Shown here: positions 23,902 through 38,900 of the stretch, piece by piece | How positions within the stretch are numbered: the first letter of the stretch is position 1 | How the letters are laid out: each line of letters opens with the position of its first letter | Assembly: GCA_032158295.1 (NCBI GenBank) | Contig: CM063259.1 | Span: 451,501 to 515,500 of the forward strand | DNA: 64,000 nucleotides | Source: Pycnopodia helianthoides | Taxonomy: Eukaryota > Echinodermata > Asteroidea > Forcipulatida > Asteriidae | Direction: 5' to 3' | The notes under the pieces: model-generated | What the model was told of the DNA's origin: nothing | Database searches by the model: none | What the model saw: only the letters and a program-made list of their open reading frames with translations | Position numbers and translations under genes: made by a program

Positions 23902-26900
23902 CTATAGGTCAATCAAATATAAAGGAAGTGATAAGCAATTTTACGAGATATTACCGGTGATTCACAATACAGTGCGCCACCAAGAGTTTCTCCTCTTCAA
24001 GGTCGTTTTCAAAGAAGAAAGCCAATTATGCAGAATTCGCAATGGACGTTAAAATTTGAGTTTTGCGCCAAGATGGACGGCCCACTTGTAAATACACTTA
24101 GAACTTAATTTGCTTGTGCATTCTTCTAGTGTTAGCATTTGAGTAAACATAGCTAAAATCAAGCCGAGACGATACAGGTAACTAGATTAAATGAAATTAG
24201 CCTTTTACATGAAATATGCTAATTACATTCACTGCAGACTCAATCACAGACACATTAGTTGGCAAACGCCACAGATTTGCGCACTGAACAGACGCACAAA
24301 CGCGTATGCGTCACGCCACCATAAGCCCCTACAAAATACTGCGATGTCCCATAATTTTGCAAACCAGTAGTCTTAGTGCGCACGCGCCATTTGCAATATA
24401 CTTATTTCATGGGAAAGGTCTATTGTTATGGCTGGTGCCAAATTTGATTGGTTTTGCTGAGCAATTGGCCCTGTCCAAAATAAGCGTCTATGGATCCGGT
24501 TGCGGCTGTTGTTAAGGATATTGCTAAGGGCAGTCTATGCTTCAACGCACATAGACGCTGGGATCCAACTATAGCCGTAGCCGCCAATTCGGACAAGGCT
24601 CACATGCTCATACATTGAGTCCATGTGTCTTTAGAAAGAAAGTTGGAGGCCACAGACAGAGCGTGTGGCTCAGCCATAGCCCCAAAACACAATGATGGCG
24701 TCATACTGGTAAGTTGTGGAGCTGATGTGGATCTTATACGGTACACCGTGACTCTCCATTCTAGACGCTGTATTGACGGTGTCCCCGAAGAGACAGTATC
24801 TCGGCATCTTCTCGCCCACTACGCCCGCTACGGCCGGTCCAGAATGAATCCCAATCCTTATCTACGAATAAAAGGGATAACAATATTAAAGGAAATCGTC
24901 TACCTTTATGCAAAAAGACACCAACAAGTAGATTCAAAACACACTTTTACAAGGAACACTTTGGCAGCACATATGACATTTCTCTGACTAACTTATCAGA
25001 AGGAAAATAATCAGAGAACTGAAATGTGAATGAGTTTCTTTTGGGAGATTGCCTGGAGCTGGTTGCCTGTAAATTGACTCGTGAGACATGGCCTTAAGTC
25101 TCGTACGTTTGCAGTTCTGATAGGAACTTGTCCTGCAATTACATCTACCTCACAAAGTATATCCAGGAAGTAGGAATTTTTTTTTTTTTCATTAGACGAT
25201 CGGGAGATGGGGATTTCTATTGTTCTTGGAAATGTGCGCATGCCCAGAAGTACGTAAACAATTGAAATTTATCTCGTATATCTGCTGCCACCTAACGTCT
25301 CACACTATCTTAATTATTAATGAGTGAAATAAAGATGGACTTACAAACACTGACATTTATTTTTTTAAAGTATGTAGTTTTTCAATATGCATAAAAAGTG
25401 TAAAATATCAGATTTTAAAGTACAAACCCCGAGTGGTTCCCGAGAGACTGGCGAGATGACCTCGCTGGAAGCCACCATCATACCCAGCGCCATGTTGGCC
25501 ACACGATCAGCGTGTGTTTTAATAGGAATAGGAAGACCTCCAACGACCATGTAAGCATCACCGATGGTTTCTACCTGTAAACCCACAAACAAAATTACTG
25601 CATTATTAAGGGAATAAAAGAATGGCGACGAAGTCTTAAACGGCCGTTTACAATTTGCAGGGTCGCGGCCGTGTGATAAAAGACCATGCCGAAGAAGGTT
25701 GATTATTGGCCCATCACTGTGCGCCACGCGTACATAGATGTTCGTTTTCTATTCTGGCGTCATCATTTTACCTCCAAGATGGCGGCGTGATGACGTCAAT
25801 GTATATGGTCCATTGATCTCCATTTTACTGACAGGGTCCATTGATCTCCATTAATATTAATGGAAGTCAATGATAAGTCTATAGACCAATCCGTACGCGC
25901 ACACGCTTCTCTGGCGTTGCTGGGACGCTGGCAGCGCAATGTTTCATACACAAAGACATGGGAAAATCGTTGTCTTTTATCACTTTTGACGCAAATAAAG
26001 TCTCTTCCTCAACATTTTTCACAATTTCCCCGTGACAGGGCAGCAGAGAACTCATACCTTGTAGACGTCGTGAACAGTCGTCAATTTATCAAAGCGTATG
26101 TACAGTGCATTCAGCATGTTGACTATGTCGATGGGTCTACATTTGGCACAGATATTGGTGAAGGAGACTATATCACTGAAAAGGATCGTCACCATCTCGT
26201 ACTCACCTGTACAATGGGATATACAACTACATGTGAACACTTTGAAATGATTCTGTCATTCGCACTCACCGGAAAATCATTCACTTCTGGCGCGTTTTGT
26301 TTTGAAGCCAAACAGCCCCAATAAAACGGTTGTCACAGTCTTCGTCGAGTGTCATGTTAAATCATAAACAAATATTGTTCCCCAAAAGGGATCAGACTAT
26401 TTGGCCCTTCCAGCCGTATACGGCCCTGTCCGAATTGACGGCTGTGGCTATGGTCAAGTCATCGTCCTAAACGTTCACGGAGCATCCAACGGCCATCCAT
26501 AGCCGCAGCCAAAGTCGCTCGATTATGACACAGCTTTGGTTTGTTATTCATTGATGTAGCTAGAGAAACACACTAAAGTGCCTGTGTCATAGGGAAATTA
26601 ACATGGGCTGTAGGAGGTTGATTCAAAAGAGGGCGCTATCAGAAGACATGTGTACACTGTTTGGCGTGGGGGGGGGGGCACACCATAATCTCCTGCCACA
26701 CCTGCACCATTACAAAGGTCAAAAGCAGGAATAGTGAGACAGAAATTCCAATCCAAATATAAAAAGTACCAAAGTCCCTACAAAAGACATTAAAAACATT
26801 GGGACTTTTGTCTTTTCATTTGAGTTGCATTTTCTTTTCAAAGTGCATTTCCCTTTCCCACAAAAATTACTCACCTTGTGGTCAAACAAAAGCTTTATTG

Positions 26901-29900
26901 GCATAAGCTCAACTATTGGATTGTCATCATATAATTTAGATAAAGACAAGCAAAACACACTGTACATAACATCGTTGCCCATCAATATCTAACAGAACCA
27001 CCACTTCACTCAAGAAGAGACGGGTTGCCATTCATCAACAAATTAACTCAATGCGTCCTACACCATGCAACAACTTCAAATTTTTCTCAAGAAGTTTAAG
27101 CACCCAACTTCCTTGATATCTTACCGGCCTCGACCTTCTTCCCCTCTCTGAGTTGATCAGCAACGAGTCTTGGGAGCATCGAGTGCAGTAGCATATCTGT
27201 CTTCTTCTTCTCCGTCTCAAGGTCCCCGAGAGCAGATCGTAGCTCTTCCTTCTTCTGCTCCAGCTGCTTCCCCAGCTCGATCTCAACCAATCGCTGGTGG
27301 TTGAAGAGGATGAGGTCACGCGTGACGTCATGAAATGGAATGTCTGACAAGTGGAGGTTTCTGGCTTCGAGCTCCTTCAGGCTTGCCACGCGAGGGGAGC
27401 AAATGTAGACCATGGCGTCCAAGGAGTCCATCCATACCATTTGACCTACGAGTTGGTATCATTGAAAAAACAAAACACTTCTAGTTTAAATAATTATTCT
27501 TAACAGTCAACATGATCATGCAAACAAAGGTATGCCATACCTGTATGTGTGAATGTATCTGCTGACAATCAATGCAATTTCTAAAAACAAGATGATGCTT
27601 GAGGATTGAGGCTTCTTACCTCTGAGCTGTAACATAGGTTGGTCTGGTCCCCAGCCGTCCGTTATCAATTCCCTTCTGGTCTGCAAAACAAACTGCATGT
27701 TCTCAAACTTTTGGATGCTCTTTATAGTCCAATCTATCTGTGGGTGGATGAGATCGAAGAAGCTATGCACAGGGTGGCTCTCCAGACTCCTCAACCGGGG
27801 CATTATCCGCTGGATATGGACCCCGGCTTGGAGGACGTTCATTTCACTGTTAAAGACAAGGTGGTACGGAAAGTACTCGCAGAAGACGTCTTGGGTCATC
27901 CAGAGCTTCTCCGGGTAGGACGGGTGGAAGTTCCCGTAGAGGTTGCCGAGGGAGACAAGTGATTGGATCTTCTGCGAGCGATGGAGGTGGTTGAGTGGCA
28001 TGGTGCCAGACTCCTTCTGCTCTTCGATGCTGCGCAGGACAGCCTGAACCTCCTGCAATTGACAAATACATAGCAAATAAGGCCGATACCGATTGCCTCT
28101 TCTCTTTGACAGGATTTAATTAGCAGTAAGGTTACAATGAAGACCCAGGTTTTCCAAGTCAGCAAAAAAGCAGCGTATTTTACTTTCATGCATTCACAAT
28201 AAAGCGATTTTGCCTCTACAGGTCAATTTCAGCAACAATTAATTGCATTTCAGTAAAACCCAATCAAATTCACGCATTTTCTCTTACTCGATAAAACTGG
28301 GATTTCGTTTGTATAGCTACTATCTCATTCGTGCCACACAATCATGGTTTCGTTCCTCTCATTCTTGTTCGTTTCAGTCATTCTATTGGCATGATGAATG
28401 TGAATGGTTGCCAGCCTCTTGATGTTGGCTTTTACGAAATTGAATGATCTTTGCGACCTATTAATGAGTTTGAATGATCAAATTTGACCACTGAATGCCA
28501 AACTGTGCTGAAATTGAATTACCAACGTTGGGTTGAATGATGAGACGTAGCATCCATTTTCAAACAAAATCGATTGAGCAACGCGTTAAATATTGAATTA
28601 GTTTTTGTTAAATTGGCCAGGAAAATCTATACATATTGACACACCAGATATTTCAAAAACGGTTTAATTTTATTGTCTCGGAATAAGGAACATTACGATA
28701 TAGTTTTGCTCTAAACCTGAAAAGAAAAATAAATCACCACAAAATCTGGCAAGGGCAAGCAGTACTCACTCAACTTTGATAAAACATTCATGCTCAACAA
28801 ACAGCAGGTTACACATTGGCTTTGCTAATGCCATACAAATATTGACTGCTTTGAGTACTACGCCCTCCGGCGGTGATTCCTGGGGGCGAGTAGCATGAGT
28901 GAAAGCGGTCAATATTTGTTTTATAACACCCCATAAGATACTTTGCAATTGAAATCTAGGAACAGTAAAGCTGCCGTTGCTACGGGGATAGTACACTGGT
29001 TGGTATGGTAGAGTACATTGGGTGCCGCGGGCATTGTACATTGGTTGTTATGGGTATGGTTCGCAGTGCGTCCGCGTGGCTTTCTAGTAAAAAATTAAGC
29101 CATCATTGTGACGCGCTCTAAACCAATTACAAGGCAGAATCTGTGTATGGGTGTTATAAATCCTTATGTTACATGCATTTAACTAATTCACACTAATGGT
29201 GCTGGTGCACCTTTTTTCAAACACATAAACACAACATTGGTTTGCATAAAATATGATAAAACACCATCTAATCAGCAAATGACCCAATTCACATGACGTC
29301 ATTATGACAATAATTTGGTTGCACCATTTCTAGAGTTTATGTTCCCGTGTGTTGTACAGTGTAGTGCGCATCAGTCCACGCGGCGTTTACACGCTTACAA
29401 TACGTGCAATTTGACTCCCAAAAGGGCGAGCTTGGCAGACAGTATAGCCACGTGTGACGTTGGTGCAAGGGGGTCAACCGAAGGTAGACACAATTAATGT
29501 TATTATGAAAAGACATGTGCACTAAGCTTTCAAGAAAATACACTGCACAGCCCTCTAAATTAACATAACAGAGCCAACAAGATAAAACAAGATGCTTCTA
29601 AACAAAGACACCGTATTATGGAACACCTTGATTGCAATGGATTACGTCTCAGTGCGGAAAAAATATTACCTAGAATGTGCACAACATTTGTGATGAAATA
29701 CAAACAAGCACATTCTCATGTTTGGATGCTTCCTTAGCAGAGCTGCCAACATTTGCATCTTGCAACCAGGGAGATTTTGTACATCAATCACGGATATCTA
29801 GAATTACATTCAACATATCTTTCCAATATCAGGGAGATTTGTTCATCAGACCATGGAAAGATTGGCCTATTTTTAGGGGACTTTCCGCTGAATCAAGGAG

Positions 29901-32900
29901 AGTTGGCAGCTCTGCCTTAGGCGTGTTGTGTTCTGTTTGTAAACAATAGAAAAGAAACACAGTCGTGCAAGACCAACAACCAAAACAAGGCAAAGAAATT
30001 GAGTAGGCCCTACTTATTACCGTGTCGTCCTTTTAATTTAACAGCAACGAAAAAAGAAATAGAAATGGGAAGAAAACATTAATGTTTGGAAACTTGAAAA
30101 CAATTATTTCATGGAATTCAGTACAAAGATAAAAGAAATACTGAATGTTGATTTTAACCGTATTATAATAATGTGATGCCATAGGACCTCACAACTGCTT
30201 ATAAAGTTAAGAAATCCTAAAGATTCTGGCTGATATGTAACTGATAAAAAATTTACAAATTTGAAGTTAATAATCTGCGACACAATAGAGTAACATACAT
30301 CAATTAAGGTTTGCAGTGACACCATGGTGTGTACAAATCTCTTTTGAGTGGTGGTGGTTCTGAGAAGAAACACTGGTTCAAACACCGGTTCTTCTCCACC
30401 ACTGCTACTCAAATAAGATTCATACGCTTGGTCATCGCAAATCTTACTTGATTGTACTACCCACCATGCAAAGTTTCAAATCCTACATGCATCAAGTGCA
30501 TTTATTGAGGTCAGTTCAGTATAATGTGCGAATGTTGAAGGAGGTTCCCACTTGTGACACGAAAGTCAATTGGTGGAAGTCGTACAGACGAAAACACATT
30601 TTTTCACACGACACCGGCAAACACTCACCCACGTGTAAGGTAGCCATTCGGCACTACCACTGCCCCGTAAGGAGCCAGGGGTGATCGGCGAACCACTGTT
30701 CTACCGTGGTTAGATGGATGGTTGTGTAAAGCAACAGGATCAAGGGGGTTGAATCAGAAGGAATGACAGTTAAGGGATAGAGGTTAAAAGGAGATTAGAG
30801 GTAGTGCAACATGCTGAACGGAATGTTAAGTTTAGGTGCAATAAAACAGCATCGTGACGGTAGAGATATATAGTTAGGAGGAAAGTAAATTCTTGGTTTT
30901 ATGGAGAAGCAATTCTTTAAATTCCGATTTACAAGTTTCTGGTTTTTCAAACAAAGTGACTGTAATTTCAGTAAACCACATTAAGATTTTTCAAATCTCC
31001 TTAAAAACAAAAAACACACTCCCCAAATCCTCACAAAAACTTTTTTTAAGCCGTCAGAACTGTTTTGTTTGCTTCTCCATACTGAAGTACATCTGAGTGG
31101 ATCTGACTCTTGAGCAAACAATCAGCCTTCATTTTAAAAGATGCAACATTCAGGTGATTCACTGTCTATCATATTAGCCAAAACATCTTTCTTAATAAAA
31201 TAAATAAATTCTTTTTTTTTTCACTTCCGAATCCGTTTTTTGCTTTTGCGTTTTCCCTTTTCATTTTTTCCCCTGTGGAGTTCGTTGTTTTTTGTTACAA
31301 TTTGGTGCAGAACAATAATATTGTAAAAGTTATTTTAAAAGTGCAATGGCAAACTACATAAAAAAATGCATCTTGATACAAAATAAAAACCAGTGATCGG
31401 TTAAACAGAAGGTCATGAACAGAATGTGCAGTTAATATTAACATAATTCAATGACTATTATAGAAAATAATCATTCGGGTATAGGGAAGTAATGGTTGGA
31501 GGTAAGTGACCGTAAAGTGCTTGTAGTTAAACTTAGGTAATTAATGACCGTGCAAGATACACTAGGTTAGCGAAACTACTTTTTGGTAAATCATTAACAT
31601 AATGCAGGCAATCGGATTAAAATGAAAAGATGATTAGGTAGGATGGATATACGGTTGAACCATGTTTAGAGCTTGCCGGTTGCTAATACGTAGAGTGTCG
31701 TAAATAGCACTAATGCACAGTAGAGTATATTCACATAGACATTGCGAAATATAAATTTCCGTTATTATTAATGCTACAAATAGAATCTCAAATTTCACTG
31801 ACGTGCGCAAGCGTACATGTGTTTACTTGCGCGTAACTGTACTACTGCGGTCTGGCACCCTTATGCGGTGATCGCGTGGTGTGGTGGAAAAATGGTCTTA
31901 CTTATGGGTGTCTCGAGCAAAAGTGACGTCATTAGTGAGGAATTCTATATTGTAAAGTGACAGCTTTTGATAGACTTTATGCATTGACGTCACCACACTG
32001 GCATCTTTGATAAAAACAATTGAAAACGCACAACGATGTACGCACAGTGCCCACGATGGGGCAATTATTAACATTCTGTTGACCTCTAGCCGAGGGCCCC
32101 CTAATCAATTCACGTCATGTGTATAAGTCACTTTGAATTGTTGATCAACCGAAAACAAAGGGAACATTATGCCAATAATCCAATCATTCAATAAAATAAA
32201 ACCCATAAAAATCAGAAAGAAAAAACTGTTAGTTCATTCAAGAACACAAGTTAACCTAAGTCATTTAAAAATCCTTAGGGAACCTTCAAGTTGTTGGTAT
32301 TTGCTGAGGACCATTAACTGTTCTGTTGATATAACAAAAAGACAGTTTTGCAGTGTATAATGTAGTTAGTGTCATCTTAAGTAATTATTTGAACTGGTTA
32401 GCAGGGCATGAACACTTGAGGGCGCTATTTAGTGCTACAAACAATCACCTCCTTGTTGAGCTGCTGCTCGCTGTGCTTTCGCGTCTGCGCAACAAACTTT
32501 GGTGGCCCCTCGTCGATCTTTCGGATCCTCTTTTGGTAGATGGCGAAGGTGACGTGTTCCTTCTTGCCATTGCGTTCCTCTTCGTGGCTTTCCTCTAATA
32601 TTTCCATTTTGAGTTCACTCTCGAAGAACTCCTTCGCCACAGCTCGAACAATACCTAATGAGGACAGAAAACAAAAATCCAAATCAAACTATCATTTAGT
32701 GGTATTTTAATTCCTGCCGAAGAGCTTTAAAATGCACATGCTCTGAAAAAGTCTAACTGCAGGGGTGAGCTTTCGCAGAAACAACTATCAAACTCGTTTT
32801 TGTTTGTTTGGACGTAAATGCTATTTAATGGTAATACTGAGCGCACATACTTGATAATTCACAGCACATCACACAACTAGGCCTATTATCCCTTCACATT

Positions 32901-35900
32901 AGGCGCACCAATCCACAGACTTTCCCATCTCCATTTCCCATCTCCATGAGGAGACCAACATCAAGCCAATGGGTTATAATCCAACACAATACTGAATCAG
33001 CCCTTGCAGGCTACCATTTTACACACATGGGTAAAGAGAAGCAATTTATGGTTAAGTGTATTGCTCAAGGACATAAAAGTACGATGTGCTAGACCGGTCG
33101 GACATGACACATCATTCATTAAATAAAAGTGACAACCAGAGATACTTTGTAACGATTTATTCATCACCTCTGCAGACAACTGCGCCTTAAGGAGCCGGTG
33201 ATTGTCTTATCTGTCAAAGGTACAATATATCACTTGTGGAACTGCCTGAACCCCCCCCCCCCCCAAAAAGGAGAGAGATCGAAAATGTGCACAAATGAAT
33301 AGTTTGACATAGCAAAAGCCTCCCAATACGCTTGGCCCACCCCGACCATATCAAAATGCATACTACACCACGGCAGTGTTATCAAATTTATACAAAAGAA
33401 TCTTTGAAATTAAACATCCTTTTTGAACATTACCAATCCTGTACCATACGATTTAATCTAGAGGGAAGTACTCAGCAAGGAAACCATACTCATACAAGTC
33501 TTGGGGAAAAAAAGCAAAAATTCAATCCATATTCAAGCATCTCAAATTTTGTTACAAAATGTTTGCTTTTCCGTCGCAGAGAAAATAACATTTTCATCAA
33601 TTTTGGGTAAAAGATACGCAGTGCAGTGGTTGAGTTACGTGCATCAAGGTAACTTCATGAGCCAATCTTAAGAACAAAGCAGATCTAGTTACATGATGAG
33701 CAACTGTTAAGAATCCATTATGAGACTGGCTACCTTATTCGTCATCTGAATTTTGCTTGATTGAATGGTTTTTGTTGTTCTCAGGTTTGTTCGGAAAAAA
33801 ATCAGATGGTGGGAATTACTTCAAGTTGCATGGCCAGATTTTCACATAAAAAATGTTTTTTTCTCTGAACGAATTGAAGCTTCTCTGAAGCTATCACATG
33901 CCACGGAAACTTCACACATAATACAGTCATGTATCATTCAAACTTGTTTGTACATGGCTGAAGGACGTGAGGCTATGTTGGAATCCGACGATTTAATTTA
34001 TTGTTAGTTTTTATTTAACTACCACATTTTCGTTGGCGGAATAGCGGTTACCTTAAACGAAAGCTCACAACTTTCTCGAATCTCAAGATATACCGGTAGC
34101 TATCAAAATTCTGGGGTCAAATCGAGCCAGAAGTCGGACCTATAGCATCAATAAACTCTCAAAAACACTACAACCATATAATTTATCTGAAAGTTCAACA
34201 CACCAGACCAACTATGAAATCTAAAATAAGATTTAGGTTGTTTCTCATAACCGTTTTTACGTGTAATGGGCAAGGGTGATACAAATAACACATGCTTTGT
34301 CTCATAAAAACGAAACTTGATAGTTGAACAATTTCCGACCTGTCTGCGGAAGATATACCTTAAGGCGTCTTATCGGACCTTTAGAGCGGGATTTGAAACC
34401 TTTATTTGCTACCTTTTCAGATGACAGAGAAGATGTTTTTGTTAATGACCTTTACAAGCTTTGTTAGTCCAAACAGTAATGGCTGTCTTCTTTGTGCCGC
34501 TGTGTATTGCCCTGAGGTTACAGTTTAGTATCGAATTTATAGAACGCCGTCTTGGAACGTTATGAATAACGTCTGTATTTTCAAAATTCTCAGATTTATT
34601 ATTTGTTATACATTATCAAAAATGAAGTTGAATCTGATTTAAAACAGAGATATAAGTTTTCACAGTTTGGTTGTATGATGTTTTATTTATTGAAAACAAG
34701 AAGATGGAAATGAATTTAATCCTCCCCTAAAAATGATGTAATGCCCCTTTAACAATGTTATCTTTCTTGCGAGGTCTGAAATTTCGATGCCTACAAAACT
34801 TGGACTTGATTACCAATTGTTATCATACACCCTTTCTCTCTAAGCAATCTTGTTAGTTTTTCCGAAGTCTCTCATTCTCTCTCCATCTCTCTCGAGAAAT
34901 CAATTGCCAGTGCTAGAATTACTATGTAGATTATCACTTGGGTTCGAGAAACAGTGCCACTCAGCCATTTCCCATGGTAAATCAATCGTGACATTTCAAC
35001 AGTTCAAAGCATGGTCTTTAAAAAACATCAACTAAAGGAGAGTGCTTGATGTATAGAATGCCTGTATATCGGCTATACACAGTCCGTCTGTTATTGCGGT
35101 GTGCACGACCGGTAAATCTTACTCGGTCTTGACGGTCATTGATTTCTGCTAATCCTTGCATCACAATTTACGTCTACTCGCTGTTTGTTAAACACCCTCA
35201 CACACTCTTGACCTGTTCTGCTTATTTTCGATCTGAGTTCCAGTCGACATTACGAGTTTGACAAATCGACTCTCAGGTTCATGTTGATTGTCATTTTGAA
35301 CGACTTTCAAGCCGGCGATAATTGCAGGGCTGTTCACCTCAAATGTCGAATGAAAAAAATCATGGCATGCCACAAAACACATAAAAAAAACCTCAAATCG
35401 CACCACACCTTGAAACAAACTACGGCATATCGGTCACGGGTGTTTCATCCAACGACGACACCCTGATTCCCCTAAGGGTTTCAGTCACTCCGGACTTTGA
35501 GTCAAATAAAATTCAAGTTACGACAGCAATAAAGACAGTTGAAACCGAGATCGTTTATGAACCTTGGCAAATCAAACACCATGGACCTAATTTATATTAT
35601 CTTGCCGTCAGCGTCTTGTCTAGCATTCGAATCGACCTATGACTGTCGGTTCTAGGCTTTATGAGACCAAATGTGGAATTGTGTTAAACAGTTCCATTGC
35701 TGATATCCAGTTCTCTTAAAATTATTTGATTATATTCAAACATAAAATTATGTCACTCTGTGTTATATTTGTCTATTTTAGTTCTTTTAAAAAAGGTTTC
35801 GTGTGTTTTAACGACTTGTGTGAACTTTAAAACTTTACTACTAGTAGGTATAAGTAAATCACTCAAAATAGAAATAGGCCTATACATAGAAATAATAAAC

Positions 35901-38900
35901 AAATCCAAAACAAGGAAACCTTGTGCTAATTGGATATCATGCGTTCTGAGTTGGTGAAGTGTGCAAATGCATTTATAAATAAATCCCGGGGCTCGGATTT
36001 CCACTCGCAATGTAAGAAGATAAATTAAACAGATAAATTAAACCGATTGCCAACGGGATTCTTGAAACCTCAACCATCCACAGTAACAAGATATTAGATT
36101 ATAAGGCGACCTCAACATCACAATTTGCATTTCATTATTAGAAGGATTATTTCAACGCAGGCCAAGTTTTCAAGTTAGCCGTGTACTTTTGTGATTATCG
36201 TAAAGCGTTCATTTACCTCTCGGATAAGTCCGCCATTTTGAATCCCATTGGTAGGCTGGAGAGAGAGTTCCCAATAAACGCCATCTTTACAGGCAAATCA
36301 AACTTTACCTTTAAGTTGTGTCAAGCGTTCTACCCAGCCAAGTTGTGGTGGCTCAACGACCAATCACGAAAAGAATTGGATAAACTCCCGCTTGCCGCAC
36401 AAGCGAATTGCTGTGTGTTGTACAAAGTATGGTCCTCTTTTCAATGTGTGACTTAAGTCAAACGATCGCAAATTAGTTGCACGTTTTTTTGTGCAGCTTC
36501 CGGTTCACAAACTGGCAAACACGTGTGTGTGTGTGATGACGTTGCTTCGTTTCAAAGATATCTCTTCTCATGAAAGTTGACTTTTCTTATAGAGGCCGTG
36601 TCCGAACTAATGGCTTCGATAATGGCTACGAGTGGATCGCTGAAAAAAAGCCCATCCTTCAACGTTGTTGTTGCAGTCAACGGCCATAGCCGGAGCCAAA
36701 GTCGTTTGATATTGCCACGGCCTCATTCATTGCAAAACCTTTAAATAGTCCCGAACCTATCTAAAACCTACTGAGAAAGGTGGTTGGAAGGGGATGTGGT
36801 TAGCGGTGGAATTACGTCACACTTTTGTTACTGTTTTGTGTTTGCAAAGAACCCCAGCCCCCAACCCCCCCCAAAAACAAACAAAACAAAACCCAAACAC
36901 ACAAAAAACAAAACAAAACAAAACCCGAAGACAATTACTAACTTAAACACAACCCGTCACCCCCACTAAAACCTCTCCTCAACAACAAACAAACAAACAA
37001 ACAAACAAACACCCCAAACAGACAGTAATGTAAAATCCGGCATTTTCCATTCCTTCGTAGTTACGGGCACGCCGTCCAAGATAAAACAAAGTAACCCATA
37101 AGCATATAATTCAAACTGCGGCTGTCTTCCACAACCATCTAATAATCATACTGCTCTCATTAAAATGGAAGGTACGTTAAAATAATTGAGGAAATACCCC
37201 AGTCAAATTAATCAGAAAACGAGTATTAGTTTCATGGCAAAGGAAGAGTTTCTTATCTTTTGTTGAATAACCTGTAAAATACATTATGATTTAAGGTAAA
37301 TTAAAATTGGAAACGTGTACATTGTATAAATGAGAATTAAACAGTTTAAGACTAATGACCGCCGGTACTCATGGTTATGAAAAGAACGGTATTGGGATTA
37401 ACCACCTCGCAGCAAACAATCACTTTTCCGAAACGGTTGTGTACCTAACCTTTCCAATGTAATTCACACATTTTTCTCACAACATGGGAGACATGGCGAT
37501 GAGACGACGACAACAACAACAACACCAACAATAACAACATCAGCAGCAGCAGAAACAACAATATCAACAAAATAACCACCAATATAACAATAACATCCGC
37601 CCGTATCAAGGCAGCACCTCTACGTAAACCCTAATAAGCCAATTTTCGAAACCACGGCTTTGGCTTATAGGCTCATGCTTAGGCTTAGGCTTAGTCACCG
37701 TCCCCCTGCACGCAGCCCGATATTAAAAGTGCGTGTTTCCACCGACGGAGCCCAAGCCTGAGCCAAAGCCAAGCCGTGGTTTAGAAAAGGGCCTATATTG
37801 TATCAAACCATTCATCCGAGAGCAAACAAACCTACCTGCTTAGCTTACTGTAAGATGGAATGATCTGTCACATTAAGCCGATGCACTCGGATAATCTAAG
37901 AAGGTTTCGATGTCACGGAATATTCACATCCGCTCTCCCTCTCTAAAACCCAAGGGGAAGTCCTCTCAATCTTAACGGCGAGCCCAATTTGTCCACTCGC
38001 CTGAGCGGCTTCTAACAAATTCAGTGCACATGAACGTTTTTCGGACCCTCGGTTTATGTCTCGGCTCGGGGACCTCAACGTCAGAGCGATTTACTATTCA
38101 CAAGAGCAGACAAATACGTCTCCAAGAATCACTCAATACCTCAAGCTCTCACAACAAATTGATCAGGCCCTCTCCATCAACTCCGCACGACGATTTTCGA
38201 CACAAATTTGTTCCCTGGGACACGACTTGGCGAGTTGATGACGGCTATAGACGGCAAACTTCACCCTGCTGCCACCAGGCGTAATCACGGGTAAAGCTAT
38301 GCGTCAACCCGCGTACGGCTTTGGTGTATACACTTATCACACGGTCTATTTGGCTAATTGGTGCCTATACAAAGTCACTATACCTATGCGGTAGTCTTTT
38401 CCTCTTTGGATAGGAGATCTAACGGGAGATCTCGTTTCACCCTTTATACAAGGGACACTAGCAAGAAAGAGAAATGGGGCGAACTGGAGCGAATTAAACG
38501 AGCATCCTGTATTTGAGTAGGTCGTGACACGTGTAATGCAGACATAATGCATGAAGTGAAGTCACTTTAATAAGATTACCCGCAGTTGGGCACAACAGCA
38601 TCTACCGGCGGCAAATTAGCATGACACAAAATGCCAAGTCGCTTGTATTAAATAGGCACGAATCTGACACTCACTCAAAGAGCAATTATCGATACCTACG
38701 AACACATTATCGGATTGAATTCATTTATTTGCACTAAAGGGGACATCAAAGCACAGTTTGTTGTGTTTATTGGCTGAAAAGTATCAGTTTGAATGTGTTT
38801 AAAGGTAAGGTTAAGGTAAGGATTGCTCTTGATAATAAACGTGACCACATATTGAAACTAACGCGTTATCACTAGCTCGTATTTCTTTGCCACCTCTTAT

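Noticed and set aside
24625..24987. Plus-strand 120-codon frame
   Set aside because: Covers GUCY1B2 exon 10 antisense. The minus-strand reading contains the cyclase motif [10 protein letters not shown].
27639..27962. Plus-strand 107-codon frame
   Set aside because: Lies exactly over GUCY1B2 exon 6 on the other strand, whose translation matches the family. It is a shadow frame.
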